Shown here: in pieces, positions 1 through 9,648 of the stretch | How the letters are laid out: the number at the start of each line of letters is the position of its first letter | Position numbering within the stretch: the first letter of the stretch is position 1 | Source: a virus | IMG/VR virus record: IMGVR_UViG_3300035128_000044 | Location: 1-51,215 of that record | Direction: 5' to 3' (one strand) | Length of the DNA: 51,215 nucleotides | The notes under the pieces: generated by a model | Told to the model about the DNA's origin: nothing | Databases searched by the model: none | What the model saw: only the letters and a program-made list of their open reading frames with translations | Made by a program: the position numbers and the translations under genes

Positions 1-140
1 TGTCTAAAAAGGAAAAAACTTGTGACAAATGTAAAGTAGATGGCTATTGCTTGTACCAGGAATTTGACCTTGCAGAAGGCTGTAAAATAGTTATAGCCGA
101 TAAGGAAAAACAGGATAAAGAAGATGAGCCACTGGATTGA
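1..140 (+). CDS. Small terminase subunit candidate, C-terminal part (gene crosses the window edge)
   Basis: The frame is open from base 3 to the TGA at 138-140 and overlaps the large terminase start by 17 bases. It continues the frame that begins at 50900: the last base of the window plus bases 1-2 form CTG, after which the phase is kept. The combined protein would be about 151 residues. This C-terminal part is lysine and cysteine rich, with CDKC followed by two further cysteines (YC and GCK), a possible zinc-binding knuckle. The role as DNA-recognition subunit of the packaging motor is inferred from its position just before the large terminase and its small size, not from a family signature. 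Confidence 0.6.
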   Translation, partial: SKKEKTCDKCKVDGYCLYQEFDLAEGCKIVIADKEKQDKEDEPLD

Positions 141-2004
141 CAAATATCGAGATTTTAATAATCCATATTGGCCGCTTCCTTTGGATTATTCCGAGTTAAG
201 TTTGGACGGTCAGCGACAGGCCCGTTTAGGTGTTCTAACCAGAAGAAAAACTTTTTTGGATTTTGTTGTTGGTTGGTATTTCTTTCGCAATGTTTACCTA
301 AAAGGGGATAAAGAAACTTATTTCTACAAGGAAGGCCAATTGGAGTCTCCCGATTTTCACTACGATATGGAATGGGACATAGCCAAGTTTGCTAAGAATG
401 CCTACGCGGCTCCGAGAGGTAGTGCCAAATCAACGGTTATCACAGTTGAGAATACTTTGTATATGAGTCTCTGCGATGCACCAATTGATATAGGCTTATA
501 TTTTTCTACTGATAAGCAGAAGGACCCACGTTTTGACACCTTCATGTCCCAGTTGACTAATAATAAATTAATCATAGACGACTTTGGAATTCAAAAGCCC
601 AAACGAGGAACTGCTACTTGGAATCACTCCTATCTCCAATTACTAAATGGTTCTACTATCTCTGGTAGCAGTGTAATGGGAAAGGTTAGGGGTGGTCGTC
701 CAAGATTTCTTGTTCTCGATGATCCAGAGAATGACCCCGATAGTCCATCCGAGACAGCCAGACAGATTCTTATGGAGAAGTTTGAAACTATCCTCTTTAA
801 GAAACTTATCCCTATGCTTAATCCTGGCTCGATGATGTTTTGGATTGGAACATTAATTGATCGTAAATCTGCTTTGTATAGAGCCGTCCAAGGGGATGAC
901 CCCCGCTTCGATTATTGGAACAGAAAAGTTATTCGAGCTATTGCTTATGACCCTGATGACAAATCCAAATTTACCCTACTATGGCCGGAGAAATGGTCCA
1001 AAGATTACCTTGATGAGCAAAAAGGAGTTATAGGTGCTTCGGCTTTCGCGTCTGAATATTGCAATGAACCTATTTCAGAACAAGATAGAATCCTGAAAGT
1101 TGATGAACGTAAAAATGAATATACTGTTGAAGGAGATTTCGATTGGACTAATCCTCTTGCCAACACAAATAAAGTAAAATGGTGTGAAAGAGTTTTTGGA
1201 GATGAAAATGACCACAGAACCTATGAAGAAAAAGAAAAGCCGTTCAACGAGCTTGTTGGACCAATGTTTAAGTTCTTACTCTTTGACAAAGCACACGGGC
1301 TTACAAACAATCACGATTACTCGTGCATCGCTATCTGCGGGATCGATACTTTGGCGACTCTCTGGGTCCTGCACTTATGGCTCGGACGGGCCAAGGACGA
1401 TACTCTCATGCGGCTCATCTACGAATACGGGCTGGCTTGGCAGGTTCGGATTTTAGGAATTGAGTCGGTCTCTATACAAAAAACATTTGCGGAGGCTCTT
1501 ACTGAGTATATGCTGGAGCAGGGGGATATTAGAAATGACAAATGGAGAGGTCGCGTATTTCCTATTACATATCCAGCTAAGGAATCAAAGGCAGATAGGA
1601 TTGCTTCTTCTGAATGGAGATTTAACTCCGGTCGAATAAAGTATCCGGCACATCTTCAAGATAAATGGCCTTACAACCAATTATATGCTCAAACTGCTGA
1701 TTTTACTTTGGATTTAGCTTTGCTACAACATGACGATGCTATTGATACCATTTTAGGTATGCCCAAATATGTAATAAAGACTAAAGGTGGTAGATTCAAA
1801 AGGGAAAGAGGAAAAGATACTATTGAAGAAAAAATAAAACGTGGGGAGCAGTTTCATAATGGTCTTCCTATTCTTTCCGGGATTCCTCTAAATAAAATTA
1901 CTGATGAAATGACAAATATAATGGCTCACAAGGCCAGGGAACGTCAAAAGCGTCCAGATAACCGTAGGTTAGAAAGAAGAAATATACGAATCGTAAGACC
2001 ATAA
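124..2004 (+). CDS. terL: Terminase large subunit (DNA packaging ATPase-nuclease)
   Basis: 626 residues, the usual size for a phage packaging motor, which cuts concatemeric DNA and pumps it into the prohead. A Walker A-type loop (PRGSAKST, about residues 97-104) and a Walker B strand ending in two aspartates (FLVLDD, about 195-200) mark the ATPase half. The C-terminal half has the acidic pattern of an RNase H-like nuclease: LLFDKAHG near residue 385, an IES motif near 450 and QHDDAID near 540. The ATG at 124 follows AAAGAAG and overlaps the end of the upstream frame. It is the first of the head genes. Confidence 0.92.
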   Translation: MSHWIDKYRDFNNPYWPLPLDYSELSLDGQRQARLGVLTRRKTFLDFVVGWYFFRNVYLKGDKETYFYKEGQLESPDFHYDMEWDIAKFAKNAYAAPRGSAKSTVITVENTLYMSLCDAPIDIGLYFSTDKQKDPRFDTFMSQLTNNKLIIDDFGIQKPKRGTATWNHSYLQLLNGSTISGSSVMGKVRGGRPRFLVLDDPENDPDSPSETARQILMEKFETILFKKLIPMLNPGSMMFWIGTLIDRKSALYRAVQGDDPRFDYWNRKVIRAIAYDPDDKSKFTLLWPEKWSKDYLDEQKGVIGASAFASEYCNEPISEQDRILKVDERKNEYTVEGDFDWTNPLANTNKVKWCERVFGDENDHRTYEEKEKPFNELVGPMFKFLLFDKAHGLTNNHDYSCIAICGIDTLATLWVLHLWLGRAKDDTLMRLIYEYGLAWQVRILGIESVSIQKTFAEALTEYMLEQGDIRNDKWRGRVFPITYPAKESKADRIASSEWRFNSGRIKYPAHLQDKWPYNQLYAQTADFTLDLALLQHDDAIDTILGMPKYVIKTKGGRFKRERGKDTIEEKIKRGEQFHNGLPILSGIPLNKITDEMTNIMAHKARERQKRPDNRRLERRNIRIVRP

Positions 2005-2007
2005 TGG

Positions 2008-2036
2008 TTGAATTATTTTTAATTTTATGTTACAAT
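2008..2036 (+). promoter_or_regulatory. Sigma70-type promoter after terL
   Basis: TTGAAT at 2008-2013 and TACAAT at 2031-2036 are separated by 17 bases and lie just upstream of the gene at 2062. This would let the membrane protein, endonuclease and portal genes be transcribed separately from the terminase. It is a match to the general bacterial consensus only. Confidence 0.45.
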
Positions 2037-2061
2037 TAGAGAATGAGAAAGGACTACCTTT

Positions 2062-2358
2062 ATGTTTGATTGGGTTATTTATGCGATAATTGTGGTTGCA
2101 ATTTGTGTTACAGGTATGGTTATGATGCTTGCTTCGTTAGTAAGAGAGACTTGTAACCGATTAACTAAAACCAATGAACAACTTATGATATTGATTTCTA
2201 CTCGTAGTGGTAATGAAGCTGGGGCCAGAGCTTTAGTAGCCTCCGCAAGGTTGCCTCGTGGTAATTTATCAGGGGTTGTAAAACAGGAAAGCAAAAAAGA
2301 GGTAGAAAAGGAAAAAGAAAAACTGGGTGTTAGCTTTACAAAAGGTTATGGATTATGA
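2062..2358 (+). CDS. Small membrane protein, unknown function
   Basis: 98 residues with one strong hydrophobic segment near the N terminus (about residues 5-27), then a helical, charged tail ending in a Lys/Glu-rich stretch. The ATG follows GAAAGGA. The stop overlaps the next start in an ATGA arrangement, so translation is probably coupled to the HNH gene. The context between terminase and portal suggests a head or lysis accessory role, but no family is recognised. Confidence 0.7.
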   Translation: MFDWVIYAIIVVAICVTGMVMMLASLVRETCNRLTKTNEQLMILISTRSGNEAGARALVASARLPRGNLSGVVKQESKKEVEKEKEKLGVSFTKGYGL

Positions 2359-2897
2359 TTATTGATGGAATAAAACTTAAAGTTCATTCAGTTTACACTA
2401 ATTATGCCATTAGTAAATGTGGCAAGGTTTATGCTTTGCCAAGATTAACTCCACATGGTCATTATCGAAAAGGTCATTGGATGGCCCTAAATAGGATAAA
2501 TAAATATGGCCATTTAGATGTCCAATTATACATCCAAGGAAAAATAATTCATAAGTTGGTACATAGGCTCGTGTTGGAGACTTTTGTTGGCCCATGCCCA
2601 AAAGGAATGGAATGTCGTCACTTGGATGGAAATCCATCAAATAATAACTTAGATAATTTGAAGTGGGGAACCAAATCCGAAAATACCTATGATGCAGTAA
2701 GACATGGTACATTTTCCGGGTTGATTAAAGGAGATAAGAGGTCTAACGCTATCTTAACAGACAATAAGGTTAGAATCATAAAATATTTACGAAACATAGC
2801 TAAGTTTTCCTTGAAAGATGTTGCTTGGCAGTTCGATATTTCAATTCAACATGTACATAATATTTGTAAAGGTTATATTTGGAGCCACGTAACATGA
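2355..2897 (+). CDS. HNH homing endonuclease
   Basis: 180 residues. The N-terminal part resembles a NUMOD4-type module (residues 1-60). It is followed by an HNH core: VHRLV near residue 70, then CRHLDGNPSNNN at 87-98 and NLKWGT. A helix-turn-helix-like segment follows near 125-170 (DVAWQFDISIQHV). Free-standing HNH endonucleases of this type cut phage DNA and spread themselves. This one sits between two head genes and overlaps both neighbours by ATGA, so it has been placed without breaking the operon. No intron is visible around it. Confidence 0.88.
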   Translation: MIIDGIKLKVHSVYTNYAISKCGKVYALPRLTPHGHYRKGHWMALNRINKYGHLDVQLYIQGKIIHKLVHRLVLETFVGPCPKGMECRHLDGNPSNNNLDNLKWGTKSENTYDAVRHGTFSGLIKGDKRSNAILTDNKVRIIKYLRNIAKFSLKDVAWQFDISIQHVHNICKGYIWSHVT

Positions 2898-4909
2898 GTT
2901 ACACATATAAGTTGCCCAAGAATAAGGACGAAGCTTCTGAGGCTGTTGCTCATATTATATCCGAGGGACGTAGCAGGAGAAATCCAGAAAGTGTTAAATG
3001 GTTTATAGCACAGTATTATATGTCTGGGTTGCGTGAATTTACAAAAGTTGACTATACATCGGGAACAGTTACAATATCCTATCTTAATGAGCCCGGACTT
3101 CTTAAATTAAGATATGAGGACATAGTAGCCAAATATACAACCCAGCTTGGACGTTTACTTGCTATTGACATTTCTCCTAAAGTTTCCAAAAAAGGAGTTA
3201 GTTTAGACGGTGTTAGAAAATCCAGTATAGGGCAAGTAGTTCTTGATGAAGCTATTCCACAGGATAAAGTTGATAAACTTAAACTCGATATGGCTCCTCC
3301 TATTTTAATGTACGGAACTATAGGACTTGGGTTATGGGTTGAAGGTCCAGATAGTCACGGAATTGAAGTTATAATGCCTTGGGAACTTCTTCCTATTCCA
3401 GTTGATATAGCCGGACCAACCGATGTACGTGGGCTTATAAGAATGAGGTACGTTCCTTTGGAATGGTTAAAAGGTTTAGCTATTACTCCAAATGGTTCAA
3501 AATCCTATGTAGGTCTTAATGATATAGAGATTCCAAGCGGTGAAATGCCTATGGATATGGATTCATGGGGAGAGGGCATGATTACCCAGTCTGCTAACGG
3601 CGGTGGATTTTTCGTTAAAAATACTACCAAGGACGATGGTATGGCGAGTGGGTCTAAGAAAACTAAGAATCTTAAAAATGTTCCTGTAACTTTACTTGTA
3701 GAGGTTTGGACCGAAACGAGTGATGGTTATTTAGCAGAATACGCAATTTACGCTGGTATGACTAAATTCAAAGAACTCTATCGTTATGACCATACAAGTG
3801 CTAAATATCCTATGCCAACAAGAATAGTTCGAGGGACTACAGTTGGTAGTTTCTGGGGACGTTCTTTCGTTGACCAAATGATCCCCCTAAATAATGAACT
3901 TGAAATAGCTTTATCAAGTGTTTTCCAATCAGTAGCAGACTTCGATTTATATGGTTTACAAATGTGGCCTACTACTCTGGGAACTCCTCCACAGGCTCAT
4001 AGGGGGCAAGATGGTATCAAAAGAATAACTTTTGAACCCGATTATACCTGTCCAGATTTGAAACCATTTAATATTCAACCGGCCAAAATGACCGCTCCTC
4101 AATTGAAAGCATTAGAAATTGCTTCTGCTTTGATGGATAAGATTGCAAATCAACCCGCTGGATTAACAAGAGGGGAGGCTCCCGGACGTGTTGATAGTGG
4201 CCCCGCTATGGGTATGTTGATGGAAGCCTCAAGTATTCCCTTGTCTCCTGTTGCTAAAAATATAGCTATGGCTATGTCCGGTGAATATCGAGCTTTGTTA
4301 AGAATTTTGAAAGATAACTGGACTGACCAAAAAGTTGTAAGTATAACCAACCTCGATGACTCTCTCGCCGGTATCGTTTTGGATACAGATTCGGGAACTA
4401 TGCAACTATCACAAAATGCAATACCTTATCCCGATGAAGTTCTGGTAACAATCATGTCCGAAAGACCTGTCTCGATGGAACAACAAAAGGCAGAACTAAA
4501 GGAGGCATTTAAGGAAGGTAGAATAACACTTGATGAATTTAATTTCGAAGTTCGTAAAAGAGGTTTGGATATTCCTGTTGGGGATGAAATTGGTTGGCAG
4601 AACTACCGACGAGCTATGCTGGAAAATATAATTCTATTTGGAGATGGTAAAACGCCGGGAGAAGGTGTTATAGTTGGACCAGCCGATTTGCACCGAATAC
4701 ACTTAATGGTACTCCAAGCTTTCGTTGCAAGGCCAGAATTCTTTGTAGCCTCGCAGGAAGTACGTGATAAGTTCTATAAACATATAGATGAACACAAAGC
4801 TCAGATGGGTGATTTTCCCGATCAGCTTCCATATCCTGAGGAAACCGCGGAAGCTTCTCTTGGAATGATGGGCGGTGAAGGTGGAATGCCTCAATTGCCA
4901 ATGCAATAA
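2894..4909 (+). CDS. Portal protein
   Basis: 671 residues from the ATG at 2894, which overlaps the HNH stop (ATGA). A TTG 15 bases upstream is also in frame but less likely. The place between terminase and scaffold/capsid genes, the large size and the acidic/aromatic central region (PPILMYGTIGLGLWVEG near 130, GSFWGRSFVDQMIPLNNELE near 320) fit a podovirus-type portal, the dodecameric DNA gate. The C terminus is Met/Gly/Gln-rich. The call rests mainly on order and size. Confidence 0.78.
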   Translation: MSYTYKLPKNKDEASEAVAHIISEGRSRRNPESVKWFIAQYYMSGLREFTKVDYTSGTVTISYLNEPGLLKLRYEDIVAKYTTQLGRLLAIDISPKVSKKGVSLDGVRKSSIGQVVLDEAIPQDKVDKLKLDMAPPILMYGTIGLGLWVEGPDSHGIEVIMPWELLPIPVDIAGPTDVRGLIRMRYVPLEWLKGLAITPNGSKSYVGLNDIEIPSGEMPMDMDSWGEGMITQSANGGGFFVKNTTKDDGMASGSKKTKNLKNVPVTLLVEVWTETSDGYLAEYAIYAGMTKFKELYRYDHTSAKYPMPTRIVRGTTVGSFWGRSFVDQMIPLNNELEIALSSVFQSVADFDLYGLQMWPTTLGTPPQAHRGQDGIKRITFEPDYTCPDLKPFNIQPAKMTAPQLKALEIASALMDKIANQPAGLTRGEAPGRVDSGPAMGMLMEASSIPLSPVAKNIAMAMSGEYRALLRILKDNWTDQKVVSITNLDDSLAGIVLDTDSGTMQLSQNAIPYPDEVLVTIMSERPVSMEQQKAELKEAFKEGRITLDEFNFEVRKRGLDIPVGDEIGWQNYRRAMLENIILFGDGKTPGEGVIVGPADLHRIHLMVLQAFVARPEFFVASQEVRDKFYKHIDEHKAQMGDFPDQLPYPEETAEASLGMMGGEGGMPQLPMQ

Positions 4910-4951
4910 AACTAAAAAATCAATATAATAACCTGTTTGAAAGGAAAAGTA

Positions 4952-5989
4952 ATGTTCAAAAAAATGTGGAATAAATTCGGATTTTATAACCATAACGCAA
5001 GATTTTTTGCGGACGATGACGGTAGTGGTGTGGGTGACCCCGGTGTAGATGGTGGAAATGTAGGTGATGGACAAGGCGGCGGTGCTGGTGATACCGGTAA
5101 TAACAATAATAATGATAATAGCAATAATAACGACCAGAATCAGGGCAAGACCCCCTTCATGGAAATCACAGTTGATGGGGAAACACGACAATTAACTAAA
5201 GAAGAAGCTATCGCGTTATCCCAAAAAGCAGCCGGAGCAGAGAAAAAATTCCAAGAAGCCGCCGAAATGAGAAAACAAGCTCAGAATGGTTTACGAATCC
5301 AGGAATTATACACACGATTTTCCGACCCTAACCATGAGCCTACAGATGTTGAGATAAAAGAATTTGCTTCATTTATGAATATTTCAGCCGAGGAACTTAT
5401 GAGTAAGATAGATGGAAACTCAGTAGGTAACGCGAACGACAATAAAGGTAGTAACAACCACCAAGCAGGTAATACTAATTTTGACTTTGATGCAGAGTTT
5501 CAAAAGAGGTTTGGGAAAAACCCTGCGGAGGTTGCAGCAGGACTTGCTTACACCGAAAAGCAACATATCGAAAATTTTAAGCTAAATTTGCGAAAAGAAT
5601 CCGATAATATGGTTGACAAAGATGAGATTTTTGGTAAAATAATAATAGACGAGGATGAGAAGATTTCTCAGTCTCGTCAAGAAGTCATTAAAGAAGAAGT
5701 TTATGACGAGGTTCTCAGCAAAATTAAAGATGGCATAGATAAACAAACCGCTTTGACCGAGGCTATCCAAAAGGTACGCTCTCGTATCTCACGGTTTGGT
5801 ATATCCAGTAAGCCGGGACAATATCCTGTTACGTTAGGACTTGTTCCAGGACAGAGCTTGCCTACCGAGGTTACGTCTGAAAAGCCAATTGAAAGGGTTG
5901 ATGCTTCTGATGACAACGCAGAGACGAATTTTGTTAATAGATACCTGCAAAAGGGTATCAGTGCTCTGAGGTCAAAAGTTAAGAAATAA
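4952..5989 (+). CDS. Capsid scaffold / assembly protein
   Basis: 345 residues. The ATG at 4952 follows GAAAGGA; an in-frame TTG at 4937 is a weaker start. After a short basic N terminus comes a long Gly/Asp/Asn low-complexity stretch (about 20-70). Next is a short motif typical of phage scaffold N-terminal regions (VDGETRQLTKEEAI), followed by a mostly helical, charged body. Position directly before the major capsid gene supports a scaffolding role, and such proteins are usually lost from the mature head. Confidence 0.72.
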   Translation: MFKKMWNKFGFYNHNARFFADDDGSGVGDPGVDGGNVGDGQGGGAGDTGNNNNNDNSNNNDQNQGKTPFMEITVDGETRQLTKEEAIALSQKAAGAEKKFQEAAEMRKQAQNGLRIQELYTRFSDPNHEPTDVEIKEFASFMNISAEELMSKIDGNSVGNANDNKGSNNHQAGNTNFDFDAEFQKRFGKNPAEVAAGLAYTEKQHIENFKLNLRKESDNMVDKDEIFGKIIIDEDEKISQSRQEVIKEEVYDEVLSKIKDGIDKQTALTEAIQKVRSRISRFGISSKPGQYPVTLGLVPGQSLPTEVTSEKPIERVDASDDNAETNFVNRYLQKGISALRSKVKK

Positions 5990-6025
5990 ACCCATTTAAT
6001 TGTTTCCTTGTCGCTTTATACATTA

Positions 6026-6048
6026 GGAAGTTGAATTGTTCAATTTCC
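6026..6048 (+). other. Perfect 10-bp hairpin in the leader of the capsid gene
   Basis: GGAAGTTGAA (6026-6035) pairs with TTCAATTTCC (6039-6048) around a TTG loop, with one G-U pair. No T run follows, so it is not a simple terminator. It ends about 37 bases before the capsid start codon and could act as an mRNA stability or processing element for the most highly expressed gene. Confidence 0.5.
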
Positions 6049-6085
6049 ACAGAATTAAAAAAGTATATAGTGAAAGGTTACTGCA

Positions 6086-7657
6086 ATGACACAAGCGGTA
6101 GATTTACTTAGTGATATTGTCCGAGAGGAGCTTCCGCAGATGTTAATCGACATCGAGCCTACAGTTGCTCCTATGTTCTCCGAGATAAAGAGAACATCTA
6201 TGGGTGTAAAATCCCAAGAAGGTCTCGGTAAAGGCTATCAAGTTATTCATATCTATAATACTGGTTCCAGTGGTGCTTTGGAAAGTGGTGATCCACTTGG
6301 CCCTGGCATGACCTCTATTTCCGGCAACCAAGCTCAGCTTCTTGCTCTTGGTGATGCTGCTACAAATCAGGCTATTTTTCCAAAAGCTCAGGAAGTTCCT
6401 CACACAGGAGAGGTAAAAAGAACCCTTACTTTACATAAAGTAAATGGTAACTATAGTATTCCTGTAGCTTGGAAACAACTGGAAACTCTTAATGCGGCTC
6501 AGTTGGGTAAGGTCTTCCGTGATTTGAAGGCCGTTGCCAAACAAAAAGCCATTTATGAAGCCTCCAGCTTCTTTTCTCATTCTGTAACAAACAGTGCTGG
6601 TTACCCAAGTCAAGTTCTTGGTAGTATTTCTGCTATTGCAGAACATTCTTCTTGGACAGACTATATTGTAATAACACTGGATGAACAGTATGGAAGAATC
6701 GCCAACTTTATCAAAGGCCAAAAAGTTGATATTGTAGCCGATAGTTCTGGTACATTACAATCTGGTACGGCAACCGATGGAACAGATGTAAGAAATTATG
6801 CTACTTCGACCGCAAATTATATTATGCTTATCGTGGTTGATGTCGATTATCTTGGCAAGAAAATTACACTTCGTCCGGTTGATACTGGTACAGGGGGTTT
6901 GCCCGATTTTACGGCTGGTTACAGAACTGGTGGTGAAACACCCGGTGCGGCTGGTGATTGGATTTGTGCTGCAAATTCGACTATTTATACTTCTGGTGCT
7001 CGTCCTCAATATAGTTGGGGTTTGAACGATTGGGTAAAATCCTCTGGTCAAATTCTTGGTGGTGCTGATGGTGCTTCTGGTCTTGATTTGGACCTTTACA
7101 GTATGTTCAAAAGCCAAGTTGTTTCGGTTAATGCTTCATTAACAGACGACATAATTAATGCCTATATCGGTGGTTATCTGGATGCTTATCCAGGTGAAAC
7201 TCTCGATACAATTATAACGACTCAGGGTGTTCAACAGCAGTGGCTAAAACAATCCAGTCTTTATAATAATCGACAGAATTATGACCGCACAGGGAAATCC
7301 TTGAAATTCAAGGGTGGATGGACTTCCGTAGAATATGAATTCGGTGGAAGGAAATTCAACTGGGTTATAAGTCCAATGTGTTTGAGTAAAACACTTTACG
7401 GGCTTAAATTCAAAGGTAATAACCTGAAAAGATATGCTCCTCCGAAAATTGGTGGAACTTCGGAAATGATGGGTCCAGACCTTAACTTCCTTGCTCCACT
7501 TGCAGGACATAATGGAGTATTTATGGGTGTATCGGATAGTAATGGAAGACCTTTGGACTTGCTTCAAGCTCCATTCTGGTATTACGACCTCATCTGTCCA
7601 GAAGACCCGAGAGGTCTCAAATTCACCGGCCTAACTGAGGCCACAATGACGGTTTAA
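6086..7657 (+). CDS. Major capsid protein
   Basis: 523 residues, following the scaffold gene and preceded by GAAAGGT eight bases before the ATG. It starts with a helical N-arm, then long beta-rich sections (GTGGLPDFTAGYRTGG near 275) and a C-terminal region with FKGGWTSVEYEFGGRKFNWV near 405. It is followed at once by a strong terminator. Position, size and isolated strong expression context make it the best candidate for the HK97-fold shell protein. I could not identify the subfamily by eye. Confidence 0.8.
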   Translation: MTQAVDLLSDIVREELPQMLIDIEPTVAPMFSEIKRTSMGVKSQEGLGKGYQVIHIYNTGSSGALESGDPLGPGMTSISGNQAQLLALGDAATNQAIFPKAQEVPHTGEVKRTLTLHKVNGNYSIPVAWKQLETLNAAQLGKVFRDLKAVAKQKAIYEASSFFSHSVTNSAGYPSQVLGSISAIAEHSSWTDYIVITLDEQYGRIANFIKGQKVDIVADSSGTLQSGTATDGTDVRNYATSTANYIMLIVVDVDYLGKKITLRPVDTGTGGLPDFTAGYRTGGETPGAAGDWICAANSTIYTSGARPQYSWGLNDWVKSSGQILGGADGASGLDLDLYSMFKSQVVSVNASLTDDIINAYIGGYLDAYPGETLDTIITTQGVQQQWLKQSSLYNNRQNYDRTGKSLKFKGGWTSVEYEFGGRKFNWVISPMCLSKTLYGLKFKGNNLKRYAPPKIGGTSEMMGPDLNFLAPLAGHNGVFMGVSDSNGRPLDLLQAPFWYYDLICPEDPRGLKFTGLTEATMTV

Positions 7658-7677
7658 GTTCTTTGAAAATTGATTGT

Positions 7678-7749
7678 AACAGGGAGGCAACTGTTATTTT
7701 TCTTTTCCTCTCTCTGGTTGGTTTTAGGTTCAAACGCCTCCCTGTTTTT
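7678..7749 (+). terminator. Rho-independent terminator after the capsid gene
   Basis: AACAGGGAGGC (7678-7688) is complementary to GCCTCCCTGTT (7736-7746), with the T run at the end of the second arm. The loop is large (about 47 bases) and T-rich. The 11-bp GC-rich stem is the strongest terminator-like structure in the structural half. Confidence 0.8.
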
Positions 7750-7770
7750 ATAAATTTCTACTTTTGTAGA

Positions 7771-7799
7771 TTAGATAGCCAATTAATATTTGGTAGAAT
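7771..7799 (+). promoter_or_regulatory. Weak promoter candidate upstream of the beta-helix gene
   Basis: TAGAAT at 7794-7799 has a poor -35 (TTAGAT, 7771-7776) 17 bases upstream. The surrounding GGTAGAATA also occurs at the promoters near 20360 and 41835, which is the main reason to list it. Confidence 0.35.
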
Positions 7800-7825
7800 A
7801 GTTTAGTTAAGAAAGGATATGTAAT

Positions 7826-9622
7826 ATGGCTGCAACAGTCCCATTAAGACTCTCCGAAATGGTTCGTAAATATGGTTGGAATATACTTGCGTATCTTGCC
7901 AATCTTGGAATTAAAAACCTTGCGGAGGCTCAAATTTTATTTGTAGATGCAAATGCTACGGAAGCCTTGGATGCTGATGATAGTGTTCATGGTCATTCAA
8001 TAAAAACACCCCTCGCTACAGTTGATTATGCTATCGGTCTTTGTACTGCCAATGAGCGTTCTATTATTTTAGTCGCTCCGGGTCACTATGAAGATTTCGA
8101 TGATACTACAACTGGATTCGATGCAGATGTCGCCGGAATATCCATTATAGGAATGGGGGAAGGAAGTCTCCGTCCAAGATTTGATTTTAATCATGCTAAT
8201 TCAAAATGTATTATAGGTGCAGACGATATTACTTTGAAAAATCTTGTTTTCAGACCAAGTGTAACAGTTGTAGGAATCGGTTTGGATTTGGAAACTGGAA
8301 TTACTGGGTGTATCCTTGAAGATTTAGAATTTGCTATGGGGGAAGCCGGGGATGGCACAGATGAATTTGTTAAAGCTATTCATTTGACATCTGGAAATAA
8401 TGATACTGTAATGAAGAATGTTAAGATTTTCTCTCATGCAGATTGTGATGGAGCTACTCATGGAATCCATGTTGATGCTGCATCCCACAGACTAACATTT
8501 AATAATGTTATTATAGATGGTGCGTACACTAATGGTATCGCTGAGGACGCTGCTGGATTAAATCATATTATGGTCGGTTGCTCCGTTGATGTTGGAACAA
8601 CTAACTATGGTTTTAATGCAAGTTCTACTTTTGCCAAAAGAACTGGTAATCTTGATGCAGGAGCTTCCGAAGATACAGCAGAAAATCTCATTGGCCGTAA
8701 TGATAGTAATAATGCAGCCGATACTTCTGACGTAGTTGATAACAAAGATGGTTCTGTTCTTGAACGTCTTGAAGATATTAAAAATAGAGTTCAGGACCCC
8801 TCCGGCAGAACTGCTTCTGAATCTTTTTATGTTGACGCTGCTATTTCTTCCAGTGGAGACGGTTCTTCTTGGGAAAATGCTTTCAAGACAATAACAGAGG
8901 CTATAGCTGTTGCCACCACTGTTGGCGACAAGATTTTTGTAGCTCCCGGAGATTATGACGAAGATGCAACAGTTGCAGTAGCAACTAACGGTCTTCATAT
9001 TATTGGTCCCGGCCCTGAAACGCAGAACAAAGCAATGATTTATGGCAATGGTGGAGCTTACGATTTAATGACGATTAATGCCCACGAGGTAGTGATTGAT
9101 GGTATAGCTTTTTCTGATGCTAATGATAATTATGATGGTATTGTAATTGGAGGCTCCTCCGCAAGTTACAAAGTCACCATTCGTAATTGTCGTTTTGATG
9201 GCTGGGATGGTGAATATGGTATCCAAGCTGGTGCTGTTAATGATTGTCCTGATTTACTAATTGAAAATAATCTCTTCCGTAGTTGGAACACTGCTGCAAT
9301 TCAAGTAAACTGTACAAGGTCCTGCATCAGAAATAATATCTTCCATGTTGTTACGGATAAGATCGGCATTGAGCACGTTCCTGCTGGTGGTAATAGACCT
9401 GACAATGTTTATATTGATAACCTATTCAGTGGGGTTGCTAATGCTTCCACAACGGGTATCAAATTTACGGGTGCTCCCAGTAACGGTACTTGTATTACAG
9501 CAAGGAATTTATTTGCTGGGACATGGGACACTGTTATAACTCAGGTCGCCGCTTATGTTGGTATTAATAACTACCAAGGCAATGCCGATGGTGGGGTTTT
9601 AATAGACACCTGCTCAGGCTAA
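7826..9622 (+). CDS. Right-handed beta-helix surface protein with two tandem modules
   Basis: 598 residues. Two similar modules each open with a typical parallel beta-helix start: TPLATVDYAIG leading to ILVAPGHYED near residue 60-95, and AFKTITEAIAVA leading to FVAPGDYDED near 350-380. Each continues with repeated short strand-turn units rich in Asn, Asp and Ile. A polar linker with a short helical stretch (about 285-325) joins them. Such folds occur in tailspikes, head fibres and polysaccharide lyases. The location between capsid and neck genes favours a decoration or receptor-binding role; no catalytic residues can be assigned. Flanked by terminators on both sides, so it is its own unit. 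Confidence 0.72.
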   Translation: MAATVPLRLSEMVRKYGWNILAYLANLGIKNLAEAQILFVDANATEALDADDSVHGHSIKTPLATVDYAIGLCTANERSIILVAPGHYEDFDDTTTGFDADVAGISIIGMGEGSLRPRFDFNHANSKCIIGADDITLKNLVFRPSVTVVGIGLDLETGITGCILEDLEFAMGEAGDGTDEFVKAIHLTSGNNDTVMKNVKIFSHADCDGATHGIHVDAASHRLTFNNVIIDGAYTNGIAEDAAGLNHIMVGCSVDVGTTNYGFNASSTFAKRTGNLDAGASEDTAENLIGRNDSNNAADTSDVVDNKDGSVLERLEDIKNRVQDPSGRTASESFYVDAAISSSGDGSSWENAFKTITEAIAVATTVGDKIFVAPGDYDEDATVAVATNGLHIIGPGPETQNKAMIYGNGGAYDLMTINAHEVVIDGIAFSDANDNYDGIVIGGSSASYKVTIRNCRFDGWDGEYGIQAGAVNDCPDLLIENNLFRSWNTAAIQVNCTRSCIRNNIFHVVTDKIGIEHVPAGGNRPDNVYIDNLFSGVANASTTGIKFTGAPSNGTCITARNLFAGTWDTVITQVAAYVGINNYQGNADGGVLIDTCSG

Positions 9623-9648
9623 TTAAATATATACAAATAGAAATAGGG

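Noticed and set aside
4703-5191. A 162-codon minus-strand frame over portal and scaffold
   Set aside because: It lies antisense to two convincing genes, with low-complexity Ile/Thr runs that mirror the Asn/Gly stretch of the scaffold.
8558-8998. A 146-codon minus-strand frame in the beta-helix gene
   Set aside because: Antisense shadow of a repetitive beta-helix gene, cysteine-rich by accident of codon use, no ribosome site.
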